Part shown: in pieces, positions 37,141 to 47,569 of the stretch
How the letters are laid out: the number at the start of each line of letters is the position of its first letter
Numbering within the stretch: the stretch's first letter is position 1
NCBI GenBank assembly: GCA_947000775.1
Contig: CAMQGK010000638.1
Span: 22,150,001-22,214,000, forward strand
Direction of reading: 5' to 3'
Source of the DNA: Pterois miles
Lineage: Eukaryota > Chordata > Actinopteri > Perciformes > Scorpaenidae
DNA length: 64,000 bases
Translations under genes and position numbers: made by a program
The notes under the pieces: model-generated
Database searches by the model: none
The model's input: the letters and a program-made list of their open reading frames with translations, nothing else
What the model was told of the DNA's origin: nothing

Positions 37141-38240
37141 CAATTATTTTTAATTTTTTTTCTTTACAATATATGTATGTATACAGTATATGTGTATGTA
37201 TATACAATTTTTATTTAATATATATATTTTTAGTATTAGACTTGTGTATGTATATATGTGTATTTTTATTTTTTTATTTACAATATATGTATGTATACAG
37301 TATATGTGTATGTATATACAATTTTTATTTAATATATATATTTTTAGTATTAGACTTGTGTATGTATATATGTGTATTTTTATTTTTTTATTTACAATAT
37401 ATGTATGTATACTGTATATGTATATACATGTATGCATATTTACATTTTTTTATTTTGAATATATATTTTTTACTATTAGTTTTTATATGTATTTTTATTT
37501 TTATTAAGAATATATGTATGTATACTGTATATACACGTATGCATATGTACTTAATTTAATTTTTTAATATATATTTTTGTATTATTTTGTATATGTATAT
37601 ATGTATTTAAATGTTTTAGAATATTAATAAAATATTTAATAATAATAAAATAAAAAGTATATACATATAGATATGTTTCTTATTTTTTTATTTTGTATAT
37701 ATATTAGAATATTTATAGTAAGTATATACGTATAAATATATGTGTACGCTTTAATTTAGAGTATATATTTCTAGAAAATATACTATATACATATAAATGT
37801 GTATGTTTTATATTTTCTTTAATATATTTGTATTTGTTCTTTAGACTATAAATAAATATATTAGAAAACACATATATACATATACATATATGTATTTTTT
37901 AGAATATATAATAAATATATGTACATAAAAATATGCATATTTTTTCTTTAGAATATAATATTTCTAGAAAATATACTATGTATTTTTTATATTTTCTTTA
38001 ATATATTTGTATTTTTATTTTTTCTTTAGACTATAAATAAATATATTAGAAAACACATATATACATATACATATATGTATTTTTTAGAATATATATTAAA
38101 TATATGTACATAAAATATGCATTTTTTCTTTAGACTATATATTAAATATATGTACATAAAAATATGTATATTTTTTTTCTGTAGAATATATATATACAGT
38201 ACGTGTATACAGAATGTATATTGTATATGTAATACCCGTA
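37141..38240. repeat. 1.1-kb AT-rich minisatellite block
   Basis: Almost all A/T, built from ATATGTATGTATAC, TATACATATACATATATG, TTTTTAGAATATATA and related words. It holds two superimposed tandem structures: a 114-bp repeat at the left, and a duplication of about 190 bases on the right (CTAGAAAATATACTA at 37771 and 37964; GACTATAAATAAATATATTAG at 37844 and 38029). It ends about 240 bases before the CpG-rich arid1a promoter. Confidence 0.85.
37167..37508. repeat. 114-bp tandem repeat
   Basis: Copies start at 37167, 37281 and 37395 with exact 114-base spacing. The first two are practically identical and the third decays after about 40 bases. As 114 is a multiple of three, both strands stay open (repeats of 38 codons), giving Tyr/Ile/Phe-rich ORFs of 95-128 codons that are not genes. 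Confidence 0.9.
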
Positions 38241-38479
38241 TATGTAAAATCTAAACCTTACTCACTTGTTTTGTCAGACAGCCCATTGCTGTGCTGTGGA
38301 TCTTCATTAGCAGAAGCTTTTCCTCTATATGTAACACTTCATTAGTCTCAGACTGACCACTGCTTTATGCTAACAAACAGGGCTTTTCGAATACGTCGAC
38401 ATTTTTATGCATGAGCTCAGTTAAAAGCGCATTAGACCCACAATAATGGCTCTTCTTGGGTATAAACAATGTTGTTATT
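38241..38479. other. Unique sequence before the arid1a promoter
   Basis: Unique transition from the AT-rich block to the CpG-rich region. No gene or repeat recognised. Confidence 0.4.
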
Positions 38480-38930
38480 AGATAGGGCAGTCCGGATCCA
38501 GTTTTCACTGAGCACTCCGCTCCGGGTTTTCGTTTTGTCCCGACAGGTCGGTAAGATGGCTGTGTCTCGCGGAGCCTCGTGCTGGTTTGGTTGATTTCTA
38601 GCTCGCGCTCTCGTTCTGTAACAGAAGCCCCCCCTCCAACACACACACACTCACTAGTGTCGGTGAAATTCATTTCCCTGGCTCTGTATTTATATATTTT
38701 TTCTTTCACAAACTTTCCCCTCTCTGTTTTAACTTTAAACGGAGTCGCGGTGGATTACCGGATACCGGTCCGGGCGGAGGGCAAAGGGGGGAATGAACCG
38801 GGACAACGGGTACGTTGTTATAAATATAATTGTATTTATATTCAATGGTTATTCGGAGTTTGATTGTGAGTGAGTCGCCGTGCTGAGAGAGAGGCAGAGA
38901 AAGAGTGGGGGAGAGAGAGAGAGGGATATC
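38480..38930 (+). promoter_or_regulatory. arid1a: arid1a CpG-rich promoter and 5' UTR
   Basis: CpG density rises sharply from about 38495 and stays high into the coding exon, as expected for a TATA-less housekeeping CpG-island promoter. AAGATGGC at 38553-38560 matches the YY1 core often found near such start sites. CGGAGTCGCGG, GATACCGGTCCGG and a GA-rich stretch (38885-38928) precede the start codon. A TGA at 38871-38873 in the reading frame shows that translation cannot begin further upstream in this exon. The transcription start itself cannot be placed. Confidence 0.6.
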
Positions 38931-39830
38931 ATGGCCGCTCAGGTCGCTAGCGCCGCCACTCTCAACACTAGCCCGCCATCCGAACTCAAAAAGCCGGATC
39001 GGGACCCACAGGAGGAGTCGGTACCGGGAGAGAAACAGCATGAAAATAAGGAACCGGGACCTGACGGCGGATCTCCTGGCCAGAAGGAGCTGCAGGACGG
39101 GACCGATGCTGGAAATGCTGGGGGAGGAGGGGATCCTGACATGAAGAACGGCAACGGGAATTTGCCCAGGGTAAATAATAATAGCAGTAATCAGAATGAT
39201 TCAGGCGGGCCCGAAGGGAATAACCATCCCGGAATGGGACACCACCACCCGGGCCCCTTTCCTCCACCTCCTTACGGTTACAACCAGCACTACAGTCGGG
39301 CCCCTTTTCATCAACATGGCGGACAACAAAGCCCTGGCATGGCAGCTGCATCGGGGCCGGGCATGATGGACCCTTACCCCCCTAATTCACACGAACACGG
39401 CTACCCCAACCACTATAACAACTACAGCCCTTTCCAGAACAGGACTTCTTATCAGGGCCAAGGATACGGGGCCATGAATTCCCCGCGTAACAACCAGCCT
39501 CCGGCGGCTGGGGGGCAGCCAGGCAAGCAACAGCCAGCAGGAGGAACCACAGCTATGGCTGCCTCTTACAATAATCAGAGGTATAACATGGGAAACCAAC
39601 AACCTACGTCTACGCCAACTTTAAATCAGCTTTTGACATCCCCTAGCTCTGCCAGGAGCTACCCGAATTACCCCCAAGGAGACTATAACAATCAGGAAGG
39701 GGCCAGCAAGGGGCCAGGAGATATGGGCAGCAGTCAGTATGGTGGGGTCCATCCGGGTTGGCAACAAAGGACCCACCATCCGCCTCCCATGAGCCCGGGA
39801 AACACTGGACAACCTCCAAACAGAAATCAG
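38931..39830 (+). CDS. arid1a: arid1a (BAF250a) coding exon 1, 300 codons
   Basis: This is the N-terminal coding exon of ARID1A, the ARID-containing subunit that defines the canonical BAF (SWI/SNF) chromatin remodeller in the nucleus. The start MAAQVA, PPSELKK (15-21), KELQDG (52-57), DPDMKNGNGN (68-77), FHQHGGQQSPGMAA (126-139), NSHEHGYPNH (152-161) and TPTLNQLLTSPSSAR (228-242) line up with vertebrate ARID1A and not with ARID1B. LNQLL at 231-235 is the LXXLL nuclear-receptor-type motif known in the human protein. The whole segment is disordered and rich in Asn, Gln, Gly, Pro and Tyr. The ATG (context ATCATGG) has A at -3 and G at +4, and the frame is closed upstream by a TGA at 38871. The exon ends in phase 0 at CAG|GTAAAC (39830/39831), after which the frame runs only ten more codons. 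At 300 residues it is shorter than the roughly 380-residue human exon because the poly-Ala and poly-Gly runs are missing. The ARID and C-terminal domains lie outside the window. Whether this is the aa or ab paralogue cannot be told. Confidence 0.95.
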
Positions 39831-40139
39831 GTAAACTCCACTTACTGTACAAACACACTTTGACTAAGTTAGAGTCACCCAGTAGCTCAGAAAAAGCACT
39901 GTAGAGTTGCATATTGCATTGGACCAGCCATTGTCTATGTAGCAAGAGCTCTAAAATGGCTGCCTCTCTCTTTCTCCCAATACCACCCCCTGCAATAGTG
40001 TTTAGACAGAGAAAGAAGCCACATATTCTGTTAGAAACAACTTCCCGAGTTGTGGGTATTGGTGTGTGTCCCTGCTGGGTACAGGGCGAGAGTTTGACTA
40101 AGTAGAGCAAGAGTTTGTGAGGAGAAAGTGTGTGTGCGC

Positions 40140-40440
40140 AAGGGGGAGATAAGGCGATATGTCTTCGCAGTTGCTGTTATTTCTGTGAGAAATCCGCGGC
40201 CAAACAGCTCCTTTTTTAGGTGCCACGAAAGTTGGCTGTCAAGGCGATAAACAAATGACAGCGCTAGACGTTAAATACCATTTGCATAATCACGAAGACC
40301 CCTCCGTGGGTTTTAAAAAGCCGCTCGCACGGCTGAAGTGGAGGTTGTGTCTCTCAGTCCGGCGACAGTTGCAAAACTCAGAATCAAAGTGTGATTGTGA
40401 TTCCTCTTGACGCGGGAGGAGGAAATAAAAAAAGGGGGTG
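40140..40440 (+). promoter_or_regulatory. Candidate intronic element near exon 1
   Basis: Unique CpG-containing sequence starting 310 bases after the splice donor. It includes GCGATAAACAAATGACAG (forkhead-like ATAAACA) and ACCATTTGCATAATCACG (a POU octamer ATTTGCAT with adjacent AT). It is not repetitive and has no convincing ORF. Its position next to a CpG island favours a promoter-proximal enhancer. No conservation data were available. Confidence 0.3.
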
Positions 40441-40479
40441 TTTTCATTCATTTGTGGCTCGGTTCGGCTCCGTCCCCGC

Positions 40480-40491
40480 CCCCCCCCCCCC

Positions 40492-40524
<33 letters not shown>
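40480..40524. repeat. C-run plus (CA)n
   Basis: A run of about 14 C is followed by a GCGCGC(AC)n tract to 40524. Confidence 0.9.
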
Positions 40525-41825
40525 CCTCCCACCACCCCTACCGCCCCCCACCCCCACCTGCAGCCGCGTCTCAGCTCCATGTGCCGGCTTGTAAACACGG
40601 CCCCGCTGGTTTGTAGTTGGCAAAGTGCAGATTGCCTTTGCTTTGGGATTTGAATTATGGAGGTAAAATCCTGCTGTCAGAGCCAGGAGACAGTTGGTCT
40701 TAGGTTGACATGCGAGCCGAGATCTGATTGGCTCCCCCATCTCTCTGCTCTCGGCCATTTATAATTGCATCTAATGGAAAAGGCTGCAGAAAAACAGCCC
40801 CCTCTGCACAGTTATGTGTTCCTCCACCGTGTCAAGAAAACATAGTCCCTGTTTTTTCTGTGTTTTTATTCATTTTGAACATTTATGTGGTCTTAAAATA
40901 TGTTTTATGCATATATAAATGTCCCATAACAAAACCAGAAACCACAATATTAATTTCACTATATTAACTCGTTGGTTGCATCTATTTAAAGCATTTTTGT
41001 GAACACATTTTGTTCACTTCCTCCCACTGCAGTAATTTGCATGATGACTGTACTCATGTAGAATCCCTTGTTTTTATTTGTTTGAGTGAACCTTCAGCTC
41101 TCTGGTGCTGAATCACATCCCTACTATCATATTTTTTTTTTAGCTGTTGACCTCAGCTCCTGAAGTTTTTTTTTTTTTTTTTTTGTTGCTGTTCGGTACA
41201 CCGTGTGCACCGCTTATTCAAGTTGGCTGACTCTGGTACAGCAGATAGAGTAGGTGTGGTCATGTAGCCCCGTTGTACAACTGTGTTCTCCACTGTTTCC
41301 AGATCAGGAGTTGAGGAGACTTGTCTTGTCGGCCACGTGAGAGGGTTGGACTGGCTGCAGTTGTGTTTACAAGCAGCCAAGGTGTCAGCAGAGTGTCACG
41401 GCGCCTTTCTTATTTTTTTTTTTCCAGCAAGTTACAATAGCCTAATTTGCTTCCACAGGCAGGGAGAGTAACCATGTCAACAGAGCTTACCCACATCTCT
41501 CTCTCCAGTGATAACAGCCACATGTGTTGTGTTTTTACTCTACAATTAAGTGTCATATATGTAGTATGCAGCGCTTCTACCTTTACAATAAGTTACTATC
41601 GTTGTCGTCTAAACATGAAGGATGATGAAGAGCAATGTCACAAATACGGCATGTGATTCCTTTTGGGAAAGAAAACATGCTTTTCATTTCACTCTGGCCC
41701 AAAAGAGGAGATTTTATTTAGTTATCTATATGACGTACACTGTTTTGTATACGTTCTCTCTAAATATTCAGATAATTTGGGTATTGCATGCTGCCTCTTC
41801 TTAGCCCACTAATCGGTTGTTTTGC

Positions 41826-42737
41826 TCTCAGTCGACTGAGATTTCTTGAGACGATTAGTCGTTTTCCATGATGAGTGACTTGTTTTCAAGAAACTGTGGT
41901 CATGTCTCTTAGGGCTGTGTGTTGTCAAGTATCTGGCAGTATGATACGTATCACGTTATAAGGTTAACGGTTCCATATATTTTGATATATTGTGATACTG
42001 TAGGCGAGGCGATATATTGTGATTTTTTTTAAAATCTAATTTAAACTCTAGAAAAATGTTTGAATTAGGGCATTAGTGTCTAATTTTATTTGTGCTTTAC
42101 CTTATTTTAGTTTATTTACTCTTTATTTTGTTTTCTTCCATGGACCAGTCTTGTAATGCTAGTGTTATGTTTTTTTTTTGTTTGTTAAAAGTTTAATAAA
42201 ATAAAAGTTTTAAAAAATAAAATAAAATTTAGAAAAACTTTCACTGTATAAATAACGCACCAGAAATACATAATTGTAGAATAGGTGTTTTGTTTTTTGT
42301 TGTGTTTTTTTACAACAGCCACTGCCGCCATTTGGGATTGAAAACTCTTATTATATTTATAATATTTTGTCAACACAAGCCATTTCAGAAGAATATGACA
42401 ACAGAATAGAAACAGTTTAGTTTGAATTTTGTATGGCACTTTTTAGGCAAACATTTTACTTTTGTCTGGTTGTCGCTTTTAGTACAAAATAGTGGAAGTG
42501 TAGCTTTTTAGCTGGCCATTGATGTTACACTTTTTGGCAATATATGTTCTTCGTTAAAACATGGAAAGCACAAGATAGAAAACACATCTGTAAAATACTC
42601 CATATAAATAAAATAACAATAACCTCTCAGCCAACCGTATAGCGAACGCACATATAAATAATGTACAGCTAATTAAGTCGACAAAATCGTATGAATGTTA
42701 TTTGACTAAGAATTTTTTGGTCGAGGAAGGCCCTAGC
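41826..42737. mobile_element. Nested AT-rich DNA elements
   Basis: The outer element starts near AGTCGACTGAGATTTCTTGA and ends with TTGACTAAGAATTTTTTGG TCGAGGAAGGCCCTAG, which would pair with a GGGCT-type start. Inside it, from 41910 (TAGGGCTGTGTGTTGTCAAG), lies a second type with 'GATACGTATCACG..' and GGCGATATATTGTGATTTTT. Both are hAT-like MITE types common in percomorphs. Exact borders and nesting are uncertain. Confidence 0.5.
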
Positions 42738-43728
42738 ATGTTTCTGCATTTTTTTTGGTAAACTTTACATGAGGCATTCTCTAATCAAATATGATCAGAC
42801 TGTCATGACAAAGGTCATGCTGTTGTATGTGTTGATATATTGGTTTGATCCTGCAAGGAGGTAGATGCTACTTTAATTCCAGCGATAGAGAGGTCAGCAA
42901 GGACAGACAGTTGATCTAGAGAAGTGATACCACCACATGTTGCTGTAAAGTTGAAGGTGCAGTCTATTTTCACGTGTTGATTGCCACTCTGCTGCATCAC
43001 GACAAAGCAAATTATGGATACTAAAGCTGCATGATGCATTTATAGCTTTGTCTAAATGTTGGTTTGAAATGTTTTAAACCAAATGTCCAGATGTTCTGCA
43101 TCTCTGGAACCAGGATTATCTGTGATTCTTTACACAAAGTCACCAAAAGGACCAAAAATGTCAAGCTGACGAGTATGTCGTTCTATGTAGTGCTGCTCAT
43201 CGCTGTTCAGTGGAAAGTTGGATTTCCCTTTTTTGTTTCAGATTGTCACTTCCTGTGTGCAGAGAAGGGACCCAGCTTTAATTTAGGTAAACAGAGTAAA
43301 TTGACAGAATCTTAGCTGGTCCAGATGGAGCGCTTTTCTCAGTTGTAGTAGTTTTTGGCCATCAAGACAGGCACATTTTTTACAGTCAAGCTTTAAACAT
43401 GTATTTTCATGCTGTGGAGTGCACTATTTATTATGCACTACAAGTCTCAGCTATGTTTTTAGTGAGACTATTAAAACGACCTCATGGGTTATGTTCTTAT
43501 TCATAGACCTTGCATATTTAGTGAAAAAAGCATATTTTATAATAACTTATTTTAATCATTTCAATTTGATAACCATTTTATTAGGGCTGTCAAACAGTAA
43601 TGAAACGTTGACACACTAATTTCTTTATCGCATTAATGCAACTTGTTATTTTTTGGTTGTCGCAGGTTCAGTTTTAAAGATGGACTTAAAATACTGGTAT
43701 CACCTGAAACTAGAAAACCTAAGAAATC

Positions 43729-44456
43729 AAGGATGCTAATTTTGAAAAAAATTCTTAACCAATAACTGACCCTCGTTAACAGATTATTAACCATTAACTG
43801 ACAAGATTTGTGCCTCATGCAACGGTGCGCCAGCTGCAGTGTATGAGCACAACAGACAACTGAGTCAACAGTTCACCATCACAAGAGTTACTGTAGCAGC
43901 CATGGTGCTGCTTTCACTGTCTGCAGTTCACCGTCCGGGAGCGTTAGCAGCTACGGTGCTGCGTTCACTGTCTCTAGTTCACCGTCCGGGAGCGTTAGCA
44001 GCTACGGTGCTGCATTCACTGTCTCTAGTTCACCGTCCGGGAGCGTTAGCAGTTACGGTGCATGTAGTGTCCGGATTAACGATAGTGATTATCTGACAAA
44101 CAGTGTGTGTGTTTGTGCTACGTTAGCAGCTGCTAGCGTACGTGCGTGCCCGCTGTAGCCTAACTTAAGCGAGTTTCCGACAGACTGTGTGTGGTGGCGG
44201 TGGTGAGTGTGGGTTTGTTGGTGGCGTTTATAGCTGTGAACGTAGCTGTAGCAGACAGTGTGTGTACAGTTTGTCAGTGAATAAATTCTACGAAGCTACA
44301 AGTTACAACTTTTTTTCCTTAAAGTGATGAGCCGCCACTCTACGATGTTGTCAGCTTTTTAAATATTTATTAATATTTCTTTTAACCATCTTAACCGATC
44401 GGCCAAAATACTTAATATTGGTTATTGCTTATACGGCTAATTTTGAACATACCCAT
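43729..44456 (+). mobile_element. DNA element B inserted in MITE A
   Basis: It is a 728-bp segment bounded by AAGAAATC (43721-43728) and AAGGAATC (44457-44464), an 8-base target duplication with one mismatch, as hAT elements make. It starts AAGGATGCTAATTTTGAA and ends GCTAATTTTGAACATACCCAT; the ends are only weakly inverted. Its left 100 bases recur at 62112-62211. It carries a 51-bp minisatellite and no transposase. Confidence 0.65.
43893..44061 (+). repeat. 51-bp minisatellite, ~3.3 units
   Basis: CCGTCCGGGAGCGTTAGCAG recurs at 43931, 43982 and 44033, exactly 51 bases apart, with almost no divergence between units. Because 51 is 17 codons, a + strand ORF of 85 codons (43839-44096) stays open and encodes a 17-residue repeat (LSLVHRPGALAATVL..). 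It lies inside element B and is more likely a by-product than a gene. Confidence 0.9.
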
Positions 44457-46379
44457 AAGGAATCCATTGGTACCAACCATGTCATGTTAGCTGTTCATGA
44501 AGGAGGTTAAATAATGATCCAAACGTACACAAAATTTTGGCGAGGAAAACCTGGCATGACCATTTTGAGAGCGGTTCCTGCCGCTGTTGTCTGTTGGGCT
44601 TGAGTTTGCCATATTGTGATGTGAGCATATTTTTATGCTAAATGCAGTACCTGTGAGGGTTCTGGACAATATGTTATTGTTGTTGTTAATTGATTTCTTA
44701 TAATAAATATGGAAATAATGAAGCAGCATATTTGCCCATTCACATGTTGATAAGAGTATTAGATAGTTGACAGATCTCCCTTTAAGGTACATCGATTGAT
44801 AGACAGATTAACAGTTGTACCTAGGAATCAGTGTTTGTAAATTACACATACACTGTTAACTGTCAGTGCTGGATGTGGACCAGCCTTAGTAACATCCCAT
44901 TGAATAAATGTGTCAGTTTTGTGTACTTTTAATATTTATTTCTCGTTGTGTTGTGGACAAAAACCTTTTCTTTGTAGTTAAGGTGTCAAATTAGAGTTAT
45001 GAACTTGGAATAAGCATCTTATCTTTGCTGTGACATCTAAATGCCTCAGAGAAGCAGCATGCAAAGAATGCTGCTGCCACTTTTCTTCAATTTATGGTTG
45101 TAATGCTCACTGCAGGTGACCGATAATGGGAGTGACTGACGGCACTGTATTGCCATTAAAGCACACATATACTCTAAAAGTTAAGGTGAAAACAGTGTTG
45201 TGATAGTTTGTAGTAAGCTTTGTTTGTGCTCATATCCTTAAAACCATATGCTCTCACTTTCTTAAGCAAAAGACTGAGATCTCAGCACCTTTTCATTTCT
45301 AGATTGCCATCCATGCAGGTTTTCATATGGGCTAGTGTGCTTTCAGAGTAGCTCTTTGCTGAAGAGGCCCAAGCTCATTCTTACTGTGCAAGTGGAAAAC
45401 GAGTGTCTGGGAAGGTAATTGAACATTTGGTCGTTAAGCACACTTAAAGGTAGCAGAAACTGTATTTTTTCAACAGGCAAAGGGTGCTGTCAAAATCTAA
45501 TTAGTGTCACTGAATATGGAAGAAGCAGAAGTTAAAAGTATAGTTAGAGTTAAACCTGGAGCTTTTGGAGCAGTTTGGTGTTGCAGGTCCAGAGAGCACA
45601 TTATTTTAAAGCAGGGTGGGAAAAAAAAATCAATTCGCTTATGTATTTTGTTTTTGAAGAATTTAATTTTATTTGTTTCATTTGAGTCTCTTCGGAGGTA
45701 AAAGGAAGTTATCGCTTTTATTGTTGAAGTCCAAGCGATGTAATGTCATATTCGTTACGTATCCGTCAACCAAAACAAACCAGTTGGCCGCAGCGAGCCG
45801 AAATGGAAAAGTGGAAACCAGTGGCAGTTGTATTAAGAGAAAGGACTCGGCAAAAGTTAGCGGAAGCATTCATGGGGGACTACATCCATAACAAAATATA
45901 TATAAAATATTCAGTCTCTTATAAAGAAAATATCACTAATTTGTGAGGGGAATGTTTTTATTCTTTGATATTTGACAATGATCCTGATATATTTGATATT
46001 TCAGGACATCTCTGACTACATATATGCTGAAAATCAAGCATTCTTACTGTATTCATTTAGATATTTTCCAAATAAAAGTCCCTTTAAGTGTGTGACTTTT
46101 TCCAATGGTCCTGGTTTTAAAAAAACATAGCAATAAATCATAATATTGAATTGCAAAACAAATAAATGCAATACATATCAAATCATCACCCAAGTGTTGT
46201 GATGGTATTGACTCAGGAGATAGGTGTATTATCCCAGACCTACCGGTACTTTAAATGCACGTAGTCCCAGACATGGTACCTGGAGGACAGGACCTCTCTC
46301 ACAGGTCAAATTGACAGAAAGTCAGTCAGAAAACTTATGTTTGACTGAAAAGACTGGAGAGTTTTTCACAGTGTATCCT

Positions 46380-47110
46380 CTGCAGAAGAGCTGTCTGTGA
46401 TGAGTGTGGTATTTTAGCAGTTTATTAAATGCTTCAGCTCTCCATTCATTAACAGCGGCATGATTGGCCTTTTAATTGGCAGCTATATCGCTGGTAATGA
46501 TGGGATGGGTGATTTTTATGGAGCCATTCACCTGCCTTGGGCCACCTGCTGAAGAGGAATTAATGTGTTAATTGAGTGGTGGGCGAGGGCTAGTATTATG
46601 GTTTTTTTATTATACCTCGCACACAAACAAATACTCTGAAGTGGGTTGTAGTGGGCTTGTTCTGGATGCTATAACGCCAGGTGTTTCCCTCCGCCTAGCA
46701 CACACGGGAGTGAGCCATCAGGGATGCCCCGTCAGCTCTGCTAGGCTGACTCCCCAAATTGAGTTTGAATTAAATCATAATCGAAGACACTTTGGAAATG
46801 TTTCTTGGAGAAAGTCCCACAGTTGAAAACATAATGAAAAACACCAAACTGAGGGTGTTAAAGTGACTGCTGCTAATAGACGCACAGCTCTGCTGATGTA
46901 CAAGGGAAGCCCCGCTGCAAATTGCAAAGTAGCAAACAAATAATAAACAGTTTCACGGCGGCCTCACTGCGTCAAAAACTCTCACAAGTAATGAAGATGG
47001 AATATATTTAATATTTAACAATGCCTGTCTCTGCATTGTTATTGAAAAGTCAAACTAATTAAAGCACGCTCTTATTTAGCACACTGGAGCTGTGCTAAGT
47101 GTGTTATTTG
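46380..47110. promoter_or_regulatory. Candidate intronic non-coding element
   Basis: Unique sequence with many homeodomain-like sites: CTTTTAATTGGCAGC, GGTAATGATGGGATGG, GAATTAATGTGTTAATTGAG (46557-46576, a near-palindrome), GTTTGAATTAAATCATAATC, and CTAATTAAAGCACGC. It stands out from the worn transposons on both sides. It contains no plausible exon. Inference from motif density. Confidence 0.33.
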
Positions 47111-47285
47111 TTTGAAGATATACTGGAAATCTTATTTGAGATCATACTGGAAATAAAGTATACTGGAAGCAACGTCTTTCACAACAAAACAGGATTTAAA
47201 GGAATTGTTAAATTTGTTATCTGCTATGAGATTTTAAGTGATTACAAAGTGTTTGAAGATCAGCAGAAACTGAATTGCCAACTAG

Positions 47286-47445
47286 GGCTGCAACCAGTGA
47301 TTTAATTCATTTGCAGACTATTTTCACAATTAATTGAATGAATCATTTGGTCTGTAAATGTCAGAAAGCTGAAAAAAAAAAAAATCACACATTTCCAAAC
47401 GTGAAGTGTTCAAATGTCTACTTTTGTGTTGTTTTTGCCCACACC
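47286..47445 (+). mobile_element. hAT-like MITE C, 5' fragment
   Basis: It starts AGGGCTGCAACCAGTGATTT and includes TTTGGTCTGTAAATGTCAGA and GTGTTCAAATGTCTACTTTT, the order seen in the complete C copies at 50442 and 52984. It is truncated where a fragment of MITE A begins. Confidence 0.6.
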
Positions 47446-47447
47446 AA

Positions 47448-47569
47448 TAACAAGAGAATTAAATATTTAACAAATCTTCTTTTAAGGTATGTTTTGAACA
47501 GATATAAAATTTGCATTTAATCGTGATTATCCATGGGCAATCCAAAATGTTTAATCAATTGACAGCCCT
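47448..47569 (+). mobile_element. MITE A, 3' fragment
   Basis: Contains CTTTTAAGGTATGTTTTGAA, TTTAATCGTGATTATCCATG and the intact right terminus ATTGACAGCCCT. This is the best-preserved right end of family A in the window. Confidence 0.65.

Larger units (their letters stand above)
43582..44812 (+). mobile_element. hAT-like MITE A, copy 2, interrupted
   Basis: The left part is 43582-43728 (TTAGGGCTGTCAAACAG, ATTAATGCAACTTGTTA, AACTAGAAAACCTAAGAAAT). The right part is 44457-44812 (GGAATCCATTGGTACCAACC, GCTAAATGCAGTACCTGTGA, TGTTGATAAGAGTATTAGAT). The two parts join in the family order once the 43729-44456 insert is left out. The right part lacks the middle segment present in the 14-kb copy and the terminal GACAGCCCT. 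Confidence 0.75.

Noticed and set aside
38880..38930. Upstream extension of the arid1a frame by 17 codons from a GTG
   Set aside because: There is no in-frame ATG, a TGA closes the frame at 38871, and the conserved MAAQVA start is at 38931.
39831..39863. Ten extra codons after arid1a exon 1
   Set aside because: This is intron read-through; the CAG|GTAAAC donor at 39830 matches the known exon end, and the extra residues are not ARID1A-like.
39643..40110. 155-codon minus-strand ORF over exon 1 and the donor
   Set aside because: It is a shadow of the coding exon's composition, with no domain and no antisense transcript evidence.
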